From positions 293,791 through 357,790 of the forward strand of contig JBJOFG010000002.1 of assembly GCA_046048875.1 (NCBI GenBank): a DNA stretch of 64,000 nucleotides. The letters run 5' to 3'. The notes under the pieces are model-generated. The model was given only the letters and a program-made list of their open reading frames with translations, was not told where the DNA came from and ran no database searches. A program made the translations under genes and the position numbers. Source of the stretch: CAIZGX01 sp046048875 (lineage in GTDB: Bacteria > Bacteroidota > Bacteroidia > Flavobacteriales_D > Sanyastnellaceae). Numbering within the stretch: the stretch's first letter is position 1; every line of letters begins with the position of its first letter. This document shows positions 47,874-57,346 of the stretch, in pieces.

Positions 47874-49417
47874 TATAAATCGAATTTAATTCCTTGTGCC
47901 AATGGCAACGAGGTTGAATAGTTGATGGTGTTGGTTTGCCTGCGCATGTAATTTCTCCACGCATCAGATCCGCTCTCACGTCCACCACCGGTCTCTTTCT
48001 CTCCACCAAATGCACCACCAATCTCAGCACCGCTGGTTCCAATGTTCACGTTAGCAATTCCGCAGTCTGACCCTTCGCAACTCAAGAAGCGCTCTGCTTC
48101 ACGCATGTTGGTCGTCATAATCGCACTCGACAATCCTTGAACAACGCCGTTTTGCATAGCAATCGCCTCGTCCAATTCTTTGTACTTCATGATGTATAAA
48201 ATTGGAGCAAACGTTTCGTGTTGAACAATTTCTAAGCTGCTGTCTTTCACTTCAGCAATACATGGCTTCACGTAACATCCGCTCTCATAGCCTTCTCCAG
48301 TAACAACGCCACCTTCAACAATGAAGTTCGCGCCTTCAGCCTTCGCCTTTTCAATAGCTTTCAAATACGTATCAACAGCCATGGTGTCGATCAACGGACC
48401 CACGTGGTTGTTTGAATCCAATGGATTTCCAATGCGAATCTGTCCGTAAGCAGCCACCAACTTCTCTTTCACTTCGTTGTAAACACTTTCGTGAATGATT
48501 AATCGACGGGTTGAAGTACAACGCTGACCAGCAGTTCCAACTGCGCCGAATACCGCACCAATGATCGTCATCTTCAAGTCTGCATTCTCTGTTACAATAA
48601 TGGCGTTGTTTCCACCCAATTCCAACAAAGACTTTCCGAAACGCTCTGCCACTTTCGCACCAACGATGCGACCCATGCGTGTGCTTCCTGTTGCTGAAAT
48701 TAACGGAAGTCTGTGGTCAACAGTCATCATCTCACCCACTTTCACATCTCCGGAAACGATGGAAGAGATTCCTTCTGGAAGGTGATTCTCTGCCGCGATT
48801 TCGTTCCAAATATTTTGACAAGCAATTGCGCAAAGCGGAGCTTTCTCAGATCCTTTCCAAATACAAACGTCTCCGCAAATCCAAGCCAATGCACTGTTCC
48901 AGCTCCATACCGCAACTGGGAAGTTGAACGCTGAAATAATTCCAACGATCCCAAGCGGATGCCATTGCTCATACATGCGGTGACCTGGACGTTCGCTGTG
49001 CATGGTTAATCCATAAAGCTGACGAGACAATCCAACTGCGAAGTCACAGATGTCAATCATCTCTTGCACTTCACCCAAACCTTCTTGCAAGCTCTTTCCC
49101 ATTTCGTAGCTCACCAACATACCCAACTCTTGTTTGTAATCGCGCAGGCGATTTCCAAACTGACGAACGATTTCGCCGCGCTTCGGTGCTGGCATTAAAC
49201 GCCATGTCTTGTATGCTTCTAGAGCCGTATTCACGACTCTTTCGTAATCTTCTTTCGTGGTGGTTTGCACCTTCGCGATCTCTGCTCCGTCTACTGGAGA
49301 GTATGAAGTAATTAAATCTCCGTTCGAGAAAAAGTTCTGTCCTGTGCTGGTTCCAAGGTTTTCCCCTTGAATTCCTAATTTGATCAGAACATCTGACATA
49401 TCCATAGAATTGCTCAT
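47873..49417 (-). CDS. amaB: Aldehyde dehydrogenase, ALDH7/AmaB type
   Basis: The ATG at 49417 (MSNSMDMSDVLIK) is preferred, because the longer frame begins with TTG inside a putative -7 box. The 514-residue product has the ALDH fold with LLELGGNNAIIVTENADL and the catalytic cysteine in AGQRCTSTRRL. The overall sequence matches the L-piperidine-6-carboxylate/alpha-aminoadipic semialdehyde dehydrogenase group (ALDH7), which oxidises the semialdehyde to 2-aminoadipate in lysine breakdown. A -7-like TACCTTTG sits at 49446-49439 on the minus strand. The family is firm; the precise substrate is inferred. Confidence 0.87.
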   Translation of the reverse strand: MSNSMDMSDVLIKLGIQGENLGTSTGQNFFSNGDLITSYSPVDGAEIAKVQTTTKEDYERVVNTALEAYKTWRLMPAPKRGEIVRQFGNRLRDYKQELGMLVSYEMGKSLQEGLGEVQEMIDICDFAVGLSRQLYGLTMHSERPGHRMYEQWHPLGIVGIISAFNFPVAVWSWNSALAWICGDVCIWKGSEKAPLCAIACQNIWNEIAAENHLPEGISSIVSGDVKVGEMMTVDHRLPLISATGSTRMGRIVGAKVAERFGKSLLELGGNNAIIVTENADLKMTIIGAVFGAVGTAGQRCTSTRRLIIHESVYNEVKEKLVAAYGQIRIGNPLDSNNHVGPLIDTMAVDTYLKAIEKAKAEGANFIVEGGVVTGEGYESGCYVKPCIAEVKDSSLEIVQHETFAPILYIMKYKELDEAIAMQNGVVQGLSSAIMTTNMREAERFLSCEGSDCGIANVNIGTSGAEIGGAFGGEKETGGGRESGSDAWRNYMRRQTNTINYSTSLPLAQGIKFDL

Positions 49418-49450
49418 TGGTTCATTTATTTTAGACTGCAAAGGTACAAC

Positions 49451-49482
49451 TTGACAATAAACGAAAAGATGTTTTATCTTTG
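49451..49482 (+). promoter_or_regulatory. Promoter of the HYC/HMA/TonB metal operon
   Basis: TTG at 49451-49453 and TATCTTTG at 49475-49482 match the Bacteroidota -33/-7 pattern with a 21-base spacer. The start codon is at 49487, so the transcript would have almost no leader. A minus-strand -7 element for the aldehyde dehydrogenase lies directly to the left, making this a compact divergent promoter. Confidence 0.5.
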
Positions 49483-49486
49483 AATT

Positions 49487-49918
49487 ATGCGGAAGCTAAC
49501 CCTGATTTTTATCTTGGGCTTTTACAGCTTAATGGCCTTCGGTTTGGAAGCCAAGCTGCACTTCTGTTGTGGTAAGCTACAGGCCATTCATTTCTTCGAA
49601 TTCGGAGAAGAAAATCACGACGATTCTCATGCCAATCACAAAGGATGCTGTCATTCCGACGGTTGCATGGAAGACGTCCTTGTTGCGCTGCACTATGAGA
49701 GCGAACACGTCCCATGCGAATCTCCTTCCGCTCCGCAATTAATTGCTTCTACTTCTGAGCCGACTTATTTTTTATTTTATGTTGAAGGAAAATGCCAATC
49801 GGCTATTCCAATTGCCGCATCGTTTGTTCCGATAACGTATGAACGGTATTCTCTTTTCTGTTGCAGAAAAGTCCCAACGGGATTAATCCACAAAGTGGAT
49901 ACATCCTTTCAGGATTAG
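49487..49918 (+). CDS. Small Cys/His-rich exported protein (HYC_CC_PP-like)
   Basis: The 143-residue product has a signal peptide or N-terminal membrane segment (about 1-21). A metal-ligand-rich middle follows: KLHFCCGKL, HDDSHANHKGCCHSDGC. It resembles the HYC_CC_PP proteins encoded next to heavy-metal-associated domain proteins and TonB receptors in Bacteroidota, and those are its neighbours here. A role in handling copper or another soft metal is inferred. The last 15 residues are encoded by the first three hairpins of mini-hairpin array B, and the stop codon lies in a spacer of that array. The original C-terminus may therefore have been replaced. Confidence 0.72.
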   Translation: MRKLTLIFILGFYSLMAFGLEAKLHFCCGKLQAIHFFEFGEENHDDSHANHKGCCHSDGCMEDVLVALHYESEHVPCESPSAPQLIASTSEPTYFLFYVEGKCQSAIPIAASFVPITYERYSLFCCRKVPTGLIHKVDTSFQD

Positions 49919-49993
49919 TCCGCGAAGCGGATGTATCCCAAAGGGATAAGTCCTTTCAGGATTAGTCCGCTGAGCGGATGTATCCCAAAGGGA
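49872..49993. repeat. Mini-hairpin array B (eight hairpins, 4-nt spacers)
   Basis: Eight consecutive perfect hairpins each begin TCC and end GGA, with a 3-base loop: TCCC-AAC-GGGA, TCCAC-AAA-GTGGA, TCCT-TTC-AGGA, TCCGC-GAA-GCGGA, TCCC-AAA-GGGA, TCCT-TTC-AGGA, TCCGC-TGA-GCGGA, TCCC-AAA-GGGA. Every spacer is exactly four bases (TTAA, TACA, TTAG, TGTA, TAAG, TTAG, TGTA, TAAG). Units 3-5 and 6-8 form a higher-order 47-base repeat. The array spans the end of the HYC gene and the gap before the HMA gene. Confidence 0.92.
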
Positions 49994-50031
49994 TAAGTTA
50001 GAAACGTTAAAAATCAAAAATCTTATTTCAA

Positions 50032-50373
50032 ATGAAAAACATAATTGTGCTTGCTTTATGCATGCTTTCATTCGGCGCGTTTGCGCAAAAAACAAAAAAT
50101 ATCACCACGAACTTTTGGGTAGCTGGTGCATGTGGAATGTGTGAGAATACAATCGAAAAGGCAGTTGACGTGAAAGGCGTTGTTGCTTATGACTACGACC
50201 TCACAGCTCATAGATTAACCATAACATTTAATCCATCGAAAATTACACTCGACAAAATCCATGCGCTCATCAATGCAGCAGGATATGATACCGAAAAGTC
50301 AAATGCAAGCGACGAGCAGTACAGTCGCGTTCACGGATGCTGCAAGTACAGAACCATGGAACAACATCCGTAA
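50032..50373 (+). CDS. Heavy-metal-associated (HMA) domain protein
   Basis: The 113-residue product has a signal peptide (about 1-18). A single HMA ferredoxin-like domain (about 24-90) carries the motif GACGMCENTIEKAV, where the two cysteines of CxxC bind Cu(I) or a similar metal. A second cysteine pair (GCCKYR) lies near the C-terminus. Being exported, it would act as a periplasmic metal chaperone or sensor rather than a cytosolic one. It is followed after 3 bp by a TonB receptor, which supports a joint role in metal uptake or resistance. Confidence 0.87.
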   Translation: MKNIIVLALCMLSFGAFAQKTKNITTNFWVAGACGMCENTIEKAVDVKGVVAYDYDLTAHRLTITFNPSKITLDKIHALINAAGYDTEKSNASDEQYSRVHGCCKYRTMEQHP

Positions 50374-50376
50374 AAC

Positions 50377-52629
50377 ATGAAATACATTATTGCAATCATA
50401 GCATTCCTTTCATTAGGAACTCTTGTAAATGCGCAGATTAAAGGCGTTGTTCTCGACGATGCCGGAAATCCTGCCCATGCGCTGGTGTACTACAAAGGCA
50501 CGCAACTCGGTACTGTTACCAATGACGAAGGTGCATTTTCTATTGGTATTCCGAAAGAACCGCGGTGGCTTATGATCACATCTACCGGGTATTATACCGA
50601 CTCACTCTATGTCGATCCCGCTCAAGTGACTTTTCAGGAAGTGAAATTCAACCTGAGAGAAAACAGTACACTCGGAACCATACACATTGACGAACACGAT
50701 GGAGGTACGCATATCAACGGAAAAGACCCCCAAACTTTCCAGGTGTTGACGGAAAAAGAATTATGTAAAGCAGCATGCTGCAGTCTTTCTGAAAGCTTCG
50801 AAACAAACGGATCCGTAGATGCTTCATTCACTGACGGAATTACGGGAACGCGACAAATTAAAATGTTGGGATTAGATGGAAAGTATACGCAAATTCTTTT
50901 CGACAACATGCCTGCAGTGCGCGGAATATCCAGTACTCTTGGGTTGAGCTTTCTTCCTGGACCTTGGATCAATTCCATTTCCATCACAAAAGGAGCAGGA
51001 TCAGTAGTACATGGATACGAAGGCGTTACGGGACAAATTAACGTAGCGCACAAGGCTTCAACCATGAAAGAAAATTTGTTCTTAAACATGTACGCTAGCT
51101 CGGCGGGACGTTACGAAACAAACATTCTATCGAATCAAGCTTTGGGTGAAAAATGGAACTACCAATTGCAAGCACACGGTTCTTCCGCACAGAAATTGTA
51201 CGATACAAACAGCGATGGATTCCTAGACAATCCACTTTTCCAAAATTACTTGCTTCGCAACGCTTGGCAGTATACAGGGGAAAAGGGGTTGCGCGGAGAA
51301 TATGGATTTTCTTATGGACAAGTGAATACTGAAAGCGGACAAATCAATTACTACCGCAACGAAGGAGTTGTGCCTTTTACATCCTGGATTTCAAACTCAC
51401 AAACAGAACACGCTGAATTCACAGCAAAGACCGGGTATATGTTCGATGAACACGGACATAAAAGTGTCGGCAGTCAGATTAACATTGGCTACAACAAACA
51501 AAATGCGCGATACGGAATACGGCTTTACGAAGGCATTCAGAAGAGCGCTCGAATCAATTTGTTGTTTGCGAATGAAATTGCGGAAGGGTACAACATTACC
51601 GCGGGTATATCTGCAACAGCAGACGACTACCGCGAATCGCTTACCTCTTTCGTTGGAAATTTGAATCGCGTGGAAACCGCATACGGCGCATTCGCAGAGT
51701 TAAATGCGAATCCAACCGAACGACTTCAAATTGTTGCTGGACTTCGAGAAGACGTGAACAACTTATACGGTATGCTCTTTACGCCGCGCATACATGCACG
51801 CTATTCCCTTACGGAAAAAACAAGCATTAAAATTAGTTCAGGAAAAGCGTATCGCTCTCCGCAAATGGTTGTCGATCATCTCTCTGCCCTTGCAGGAAAT
51901 AGAACTTGGAATTTACCAGCGAATGCCACGACCGAATATCCATTCGGTTTTGAAATGGAAGAAGCCTTGAACAGTGGAATTGTGTTGGTACACAACACGA
52001 AATTGTTTCATCGCTCAGCGACACTCACAGTGGATGCTTTTCATACGAACTTCCAAAATCAATTGGTGGCAGATTATGAAACAGCAGGATCTTTTTCATT
52101 GTACAACCTCTCTGGAAAAAGTTTCGCGAATGCCGTTCAAACCGACTTCACCTTCAGTCCAATCAAAAGAAGTGAAATCCGCTTAGCCTATCGTTGGCTC
52201 GATGCACAAACCACCTACACCGCTGGTTTAAAAGAGCGTCCGCTTGTGGCGAAACATCGCGTCTTTATTAACCTTGCTTACGCCACGAAAGAAAATGCAA
52301 AATCGCAAAAGTGGAATTTCGATTTCACTGCGCGTTGGCTCGGTTCACAACGTTTGGCGAATCAGTATACGCAAGATGCAACAGCAGAAATATACAGTCC
52401 AGCATACTGGACATTGAATGCTCAAGTTTCGTTCTTTGCACGCGAGAACTTCGAAGTGTATGCAGGTGGAGAAAATATAACGGGGTACATGATTCATCAT
52501 CCTATTCATTTGAGCGAAAATCCAAACTCGGAATTCTTTGATGCGTCTCAAGTATATGGACCCATGTTCGGAGCGAATTACTATGTTGGATTGCGTTGGA
52601 GAATCGGAAAGGCAACCAAAACGGAATAA
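50377..52629 (+). CDS. TonB-dependent receptor, metal-associated
   Basis: The 750-residue product has a signal peptide (about 1-19) and a carboxypeptidase-like regulatory domain (about 20-100, IKGVVLDDAGNPAHALVYY). The plug (about 115-225) contains the cysteine-rich motif ELCKAACCSLSESFETNGS and the usual TGTRQIKMLGLDG. The barrel closes with FGANYYVGLRWRIGKA. The KAACC plug motif is typical of receptors encoded with HMA-domain proteins in Bacteroidota. The cargo is probably copper or a copper complex, inferred from context only. It lies 3 bp after the HMA gene. Confidence 0.88.
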   Translation: MKYIIAIIAFLSLGTLVNAQIKGVVLDDAGNPAHALVYYKGTQLGTVTNDEGAFSIGIPKEPRWLMITSTGYYTDSLYVDPAQVTFQEVKFNLRENSTLGTIHIDEHDGGTHINGKDPQTFQVLTEKELCKAACCSLSESFETNGSVDASFTDGITGTRQIKMLGLDGKYTQILFDNMPAVRGISSTLGLSFLPGPWINSISITKGAGSVVHGYEGVTGQINVAHKASTMKENLFLNMYASSAGRYETNILSNQALGEKWNYQLQAHGSSAQKLYDTNSDGFLDNPLFQNYLLRNAWQYTGEKGLRGEYGFSYGQVNTESGQINYYRNEGVVPFTSWISNSQTEHAEFTAKTGYMFDEHGHKSVGSQINIGYNKQNARYGIRLYEGIQKSARINLLFANEIAEGYNITAGISATADDYRESLTSFVGNLNRVETAYGAFAELNANPTERLQIVAGLREDVNNLYGMLFTPRIHARYSLTEKTSIKISSGKAYRSPQMVVDHLSALAGNRTWNLPANATTEYPFGFEMEEALNSGIVLVHNTKLFHRSATLTVDAFHTNFQNQLVADYETAGSFSLYNLSGKSFANAVQTDFTFSPIKRSEIRLAYRWLDAQTTYTAGLKERPLVAKHRVFINLAYATKENAKSQKWNFDFTARWLGSQRLANQYTQDATAEIYSPAYWTLNAQVSFFARENFEVYAGGENITGYMIHHPIHLSENPNSEFFDASQVYGPMFGANYYVGLRWRIGKATKTE

Positions 52630-52656
52630 CTTTAGTCTTTCAAAAAACCTTCAACC

Positions 52657-55407
52657 ATGCGTTACCTGTTTGCCCTTCTTTTGAGCGTTGTTACTTTGGG
52701 TGCATTTGCTCAGTTTCAAATTACCGGATTGACTCCACAGAACAGTCAAATCAGCAACCCAATGTGTAACGGAAATGTCTATATGACCTTTTCGGCACTG
52801 ACAGCGCCTACCTCTGGGAGCTCTCCGGAAGAAATCGTTCAAGTCATTAACGGAACAAATTTCACCGGATTTCAATTTACGGCAACAATTGATTGGGGAG
52901 ATGGAACAACCTCTACACACAACGGAGGTACCTCTACAGCAGGAACTATAATTCAGACATCACCACCAGCCTATCACTACTATCCAGCTCCAGGATCATA
53001 CATTGTAACGACTACCGTTACGGGACCTGGCGCCACAGGAACTGGCTCAAGTACCGTGTATGTTTTGATCTATCCGTGTATACAGGTTTATTCCGTTGTT
53101 GGAATTGATTGCGATGGCGATGGTACTAATGAACAAAGTATTACCACACCGCTAAATGCTACTGCCTTCAATTCATCAACTGGAAGCTCTCAAGATATTT
53201 CGCTCAATCCAGGAAGCGTTTCAACTATTTTCGGAATTCAACCCGGAATGATAACCATTGAATTGGATTCTTTGTGGCTAGTGACAAACGGATACTATAT
53301 GAATGCCAATTCTTACAACGAGTTTTATTCTCCTGGCAGTGGCATATATACCATTTCAATTCAACTGAATTGTATCGACACGCCGCCGTGCTCAACAAAC
53401 ATTGTTCAAACGAACATGCAAAACAATGTTATTGGTTATTCCACAACGAATAACAGCAGCATTTCAACTTTCGAGTGGATTGTTACTCCGTATAACCAAG
53501 CCGGAGAGGCAATGGGAAGTGGACAATTTTCAACGCAATCGAGTGTCTACCTGCCGAATGCATACGGAGTTGACTATGTCGTGACATGCTTGAATGCTAC
53601 GTTTAACAACGGATGCGTATTCAGCGATTGCGATACCTTTCAAGTTGCAACAGGATCGTTGTGCACAGGTGGATATGTTTTCTGTGATGGAAACAACAAC
53701 GGATTGTACGAAAGTGGTGAATATGTTCTTTCAAATGCTCCTATAACAGTAACCAATTTAGAGAACGGAAGCTTTACAACGGTTACTACAAATACTGCTG
53801 GTTATTACAACGCAAATCTTCCAGGATTTTGGGACGATTCACTCTCCATTTCTATCAGCCCAAATTACCTTGCCAATATGGGTTACACAACTATTACACC
53901 TGTTATTGATGCAATGGGAACAGACTGTCAATTCGGTGGGTCTCAAATGTTGAACAACATTCCGATCCAATGTGGAAACTTCAATCCATACCCATATCTA
54001 TGCTACAGTGGTTATGTCTTTTGCGACGCCAATGGTAATGGCATTCAGAATCCTGGTGAATCACCATTGATGGGTGCGCCAATCACCTTAGGTTGGACAA
54101 CACCCAATTCGGCAAGCGTAACGGTGTATTCAGATTCAAGCGGATACTTCAATTATTGCGGATCTATTTACGGAGTAACCAGTGTTGCCATTGCGAGCGT
54201 AAGTTCAAGTTGGCTTATCGATAATGGTTATACACTGCCAAATAACAACAACATTTTCTCCATTGTTGGTTCAATGACCTACATTACTCAACCACTTGCA
54301 ATACCAGTCTATTGCTCAGGAAATGTGGCTCTGTGTTCAGACCTATGGACTACCGTAACACCATGGATTGGGTATTACCAAGGACAGAATGCCACCATTC
54401 GTTTGAACTGGGGTAACTACGGGCCTGCAGCTTCGAACTACACCCTTACCTTGAACTGGCCGGCTAACGTAACGTTGAACACATGGTCCATTTTAAATCC
54501 GAACTATGCCATCAACGGCAATTCCATCACCTGGACCATCAACTCAACCCAGACCTCTTTCAACACCACAGACTACCTCAGCTTCACACTTCCATCTGGA
54601 TTAATCAATGGTGAACAACACATGTTTACTTCAACCATATCGTCTTCAGCAGGAACAGATTGCTACGAGGGAAACAACAACGGTGGTTTACTTCAGATTT
54701 TAGGGAACAGCTACGACCCGAACGATAAGAATGTGTATCGAAAATCGTATCACGATTATGGAATTACCGGCTTCCCGGAAAGCACCATTATTTTTGGCGA
54801 CGACGATATGTTGGAATACACCATTCGCTTCCAAAACACAGGGACTGCTCCAGCGCAAAACATCTTCATCTTAGACACTCTCGACAGCGAATTGGATTGG
54901 TCTACTTTCCAGTTGTTGCAAAGCACTCACGACATGCAAATCGTAAATCTTGGCAACGGTGTTCTTCGTTTTGAGTTCAACAACATCTGGTTGCCAGACA
55001 GCAGCGTAAGTCAGGAGTTGAGCCAAGGACACATCATCTTCCGCATTCGTGAAAATGTTGGAAATGGATTGTGGAGCGAAATAACAAACACCGCTTACAT
55101 TTATTTCGATTGGAACGAAGCAATCATCACCAACACCACTTACAACATTAACGACTGGATTGAATTCGTGGGTGAAGAAAATGCGTTCAATGTGGAAGCG
55201 TATCCGAATCCAATGCAGAATGAATTAACGTTGAAAATGGAAGGTCCATTCAACTACGAAATACACGATCTAACTGGAAGAAAATTGCTACAAGGAATGG
55301 GTGTTGGACAAACCACCATCAGCACTGAAGCACTTGCTTCAGGGACATACTTGATAAGCGTTTACGCAAACGGATCTAAGCAGACAGGTAAGGTGTTGAA
55401 ATACTAA
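52657..55407 (+). CDS. T9SS surface protein with PKD, SdrD-B-like and DUF7619-type domains
   Basis: The 916-residue product has a signal peptide (about 1-19). A PKD-like domain (about 65-140, ATIDWGDGTTSTHN) comes first. Two SdrD B-like modules follow, each starting GYVFCDGNNNG or GYVFCDANGNG (about 340-440 and 450-550). Next is a repeat-associated domain with SYDPNDKNVYRKSYH and LEYTIRFQNTGTAPAQNIFI (about 685-830), as in many T9SS proteins. A type A sorting domain ends it (AYPNPMQNELTLKM...GKVLKY). It is probably an adhesive or structural surface protein. Its 3' end overlaps hemH by 32 bp in convergent orientation. Confidence 0.85.
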   Translation: MRYLFALLLSVVTLGAFAQFQITGLTPQNSQISNPMCNGNVYMTFSALTAPTSGSSPEEIVQVINGTNFTGFQFTATIDWGDGTTSTHNGGTSTAGTIIQTSPPAYHYYPAPGSYIVTTTVTGPGATGTGSSTVYVLIYPCIQVYSVVGIDCDGDGTNEQSITTPLNATAFNSSTGSSQDISLNPGSVSTIFGIQPGMITIELDSLWLVTNGYYMNANSYNEFYSPGSGIYTISIQLNCIDTPPCSTNIVQTNMQNNVIGYSTTNNSSISTFEWIVTPYNQAGEAMGSGQFSTQSSVYLPNAYGVDYVVTCLNATFNNGCVFSDCDTFQVATGSLCTGGYVFCDGNNNGLYESGEYVLSNAPITVTNLENGSFTTVTTNTAGYYNANLPGFWDDSLSISISPNYLANMGYTTITPVIDAMGTDCQFGGSQMLNNIPIQCGNFNPYPYLCYSGYVFCDANGNGIQNPGESPLMGAPITLGWTTPNSASVTVYSDSSGYFNYCGSIYGVTSVAIASVSSSWLIDNGYTLPNNNNIFSIVGSMTYITQPLAIPVYCSGNVALCSDLWTTVTPWIGYYQGQNATIRLNWGNYGPAASNYTLTLNWPANVTLNTWSILNPNYAINGNSITWTINSTQTSFNTTDYLSFTLPSGLINGEQHMFTSTISSSAGTDCYEGNNNGGLLQILGNSYDPNDKNVYRKSYHDYGITGFPESTIIFGDDDMLEYTIRFQNTGTAPAQNIFILDTLDSELDWSTFQLLQSTHDMQIVNLGNGVLRFEFNNIWLPDSSVSQELSQGHIIFRIRENVGNGLWSEITNTAYIYFDWNEAIITNTTYNINDWIEFVGEENAFNVEAYPNPMQNELTLKMEGPFNYEIHDLTGRKLLQGMGVGQTTISTEALASGTYLISVYANGSKQTGKVLKY

Positions 55408-56395
55408 CAAGAGCGTCAATCCAAACTTCCGAGTCGTTCAAACTCGGTACGAGTTGAACTTTTTCGCCTCCGTGTTCTTCAAAAAGCTCTTGGTATTCTT
55501 CTCCAATTTCAATGGTTGTTTCCAAACAATCGGCAACGAAAGCGGGAGAAAATACCAAGAGCTTTTTCGCTCCTTTGTCTCCCAACTCCTTGATGATATC
55601 GTCTGAAAAAGGCTCTATCCATCCTTTGCCTAAGCGACTCTGAAAACACACGGTGTATTCCTCTTCGGAAATTCCGATGCCCTTCGCAATCGCTCTTGCA
55701 GTCGCGTAACACGTAGCCTTATAACACATGTGATTCTCTTCGTTAATCTCGTGCTCGCAGCTGTGGTTGCGACACTTGTTATCGTCGTACAACTTGTCCA
55801 ATTGTCGCTCAGGTAATCCGTGAAAACTAAACAGAATACGATCGTATTCTTTCAAATCGAATTGCTTTGCATTGTCTACATATCCTTGAATGTAAAGCGG
55901 ATTATCATAAAACTGCGGAATGAAAACCACTTCCGGAATGCTCCACCACTTCGAAATAACCTGCATCACCTTTTCATGCACACTTCCTGTTGTGGCTGAA
56001 GCGTATTGCGGGAACATTGGCAACACCACAATCTTTTCCGCACCCCACTCTTCTATTTCACGAAGGGTGTTGTCTATACTTGGAACTTGATAGCGCATGG
56101 CTAAGAAAACTTTCGTTTCATTTTCATTGAAGCGCGCTTGCAATTGCTCCTTGTTTCTTTTTCCATAATGAATCAACGGCGAACCGTTTTCAGTCCAAAG
56201 CTTCTTGTAGACAGCAGCACTCTTTCTATGACGAAAAGGAACGATAATTCCATTTACCAAAATGGCTCTTCCAACTGCCGCAATGTCTATGACACGCGGG
56301 TCGTTCAAGAACTCGGTTAAATATCTATAAACAGCACCAGGAGTTGGTGCATCGGGTGAACCCAAGTTCACAAGAAGGATAGCGGTCTTTTTCAT
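55376..56395 (-). CDS. hemH: Ferrochelatase
   Basis: The ATG at 56395 (MKKTAILLVNLGSPD) gives 339 residues; the in-frame ATG at 56401 is equally possible. HemH inserts Fe(II) into protoporphyrin IX, the last step of haem synthesis. Motifs seen are LVNLGSPDAPTP at the N-terminus and the catalytic His in FSFHGLPERQ, followed by a cluster of cysteines (CRNHSCEHEI, CYKATCYATA). Length is normal for the family. It is a single gene on the minus strand, convergent with the T9SS gene and divergent from yicC. Confidence 0.94.
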   Translation of the reverse strand: MKKTAILLVNLGSPDAPTPGAVYRYLTEFLNDPRVIDIAAVGRAILVNGIIVPFRHRKSAAVYKKLWTENGSPLIHYGKRNKEQLQARFNENETKVFLAMRYQVPSIDNTLREIEEWGAEKIVVLPMFPQYASATTGSVHEKVMQVISKWWSIPEVVFIPQFYDNPLYIQGYVDNAKQFDLKEYDRILFSFHGLPERQLDKLYDDNKCRNHSCEHEINEENHMCYKATCYATARAIAKGIGISEEEYTVCFQSRLGKGWIEPFSDDIIKELGDKGAKKLLVFSPAFVADCLETTIEIGEEYQELFEEHGGEKVQLVPSLNDSEVWIDALVSISTPYLSA

Positions 56396-56451
56396 TTTCA
56401 TTTCGTCTGCAAAGGAAAACAACATTCTTCAATGAAGGATGTTCAATGTTG

Positions 56452-56460
56452 TATCTTTGC
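56452..56460 (+). promoter_or_regulatory. -7 element of the yicC-gmk-nadD unit
   Basis: TATCTTTGC is a perfect match to the Bacteroidota TAnnTTTGC box and lies 16 bases before the yicC start codon. No clear -33 TTG was found at the usual distance. Confidence 0.5.
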
Positions 56461-56476
56461 ATGCAAAATTGCACAC

Positions 56477-57346
56477 ATGTTAAGATCTATGACCGGCTAC
56501 GGTAAAGCCGAACTTCAGAAAGAAACCAAAAAGTTCTCCGCTGAAGTGCGCTCGCTCAACAGCAAAGGACTAGACCTCAGTGTGCGCATTCCGAGTGTGT
56601 ATCGCGACAAAGAATTGGATCTTCGTACTACCTACGGAGAGCTTGTCATCCGCGGAAAGTCTGAAGTTTCCATTTATATTGAAAACATTAGCGGCGAAAA
56701 GCGCATGCACCTCGATACCGACTTAATGAATTCGTATTACAACGAACTTTCACAGTGGAAGGAAGGAAAAGACCTTGGTTCAGCCGATATCTTGGCCACG
56801 CTTGTGCGCATGCCCGAAGTCATGAAGTTCGAACAAGCGGAACCGAACGAAGACGAATGGAACACCATTGCCGCATTGGTAAAGCAAGCGTTCGATCAAT
56901 TTGAAAATTACAGACAACAAGAAGGCGCAAAACTTCAACGCGAATTTGAAATGCGCATTGCCAATATTCTTCGCTTGCGCGCAGACTTACTTGCGCCTAT
57001 GGAAGAGCGCAAGGAGAAAACAAGAGAGCGCATTAAAGCGCAATTGGACGAGTTAGTGGGGAAGGAAAAAATCGACGAAAATCGTTTCGAGCAAGAGTTG
57101 ATTTATTATTTGGAAAAGCTCGATGTTTCGGAAGAATTGCAACGTTTGCTTTCGAACTGCGAGATGTTTAACGAAGAGTTAAACGGTGGTGCGCAGGGAA
57201 GAAAACTTGGATTCATTTCGCAAGAAATTGGAAGGGAGATCAACACCATTGGCTCGAAAGCCAACGACGCAACCATGCAACGTATGGTGGTTGAAATGAA
57301 AGACGAATTGGAAAAAATCAAAGAGCAAATCAACAATGTTCTCTAG
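56477..57346 (+). CDS. yicC: YicC-family endoribonuclease
   Basis: The ATG at 56477 (MLRSMTGYGKAEL) gives 289 residues and the conserved family N-terminus; the longer frame adds 15 unrelated residues and overlaps the promoter. The C-terminal DUF1732 region ends with GRKLGFISQEIGREINTIGSKANDA in shorter conserved blocks. YicC/YloC proteins are RNA-cutting enzymes. Pairing with guanylate kinase is conserved across many bacteria, and here gmk begins 11 bases before the yicC stop. Confidence 0.93.
   Translation: MLRSMTGYGKAELQKETKKFSAEVRSLNSKGLDLSVRIPSVYRDKELDLRTTYGELVIRGKSEVSIYIENISGEKRMHLDTDLMNSYYNELSQWKEGKDLGSADILATLVRMPEVMKFEQAEPNEDEWNTIAALVKQAFDQFENYRQQEGAKLQREFEMRIANILRLRADLLAPMEERKEKTRERIKAQLDELVGKEKIDENRFEQELIYYLEKLDVSEELQRLLSNCEMFNEELNGGAQGRKLGFISQEIGREINTIGSKANDATMQRMVVEMKDELEKIKEQINNVL

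Noticed and set aside
49872..49993. Array B as a CRISPR array
   Set aside because: Spacers are 4 bases, the hairpin units are not identical and no cas genes are present.
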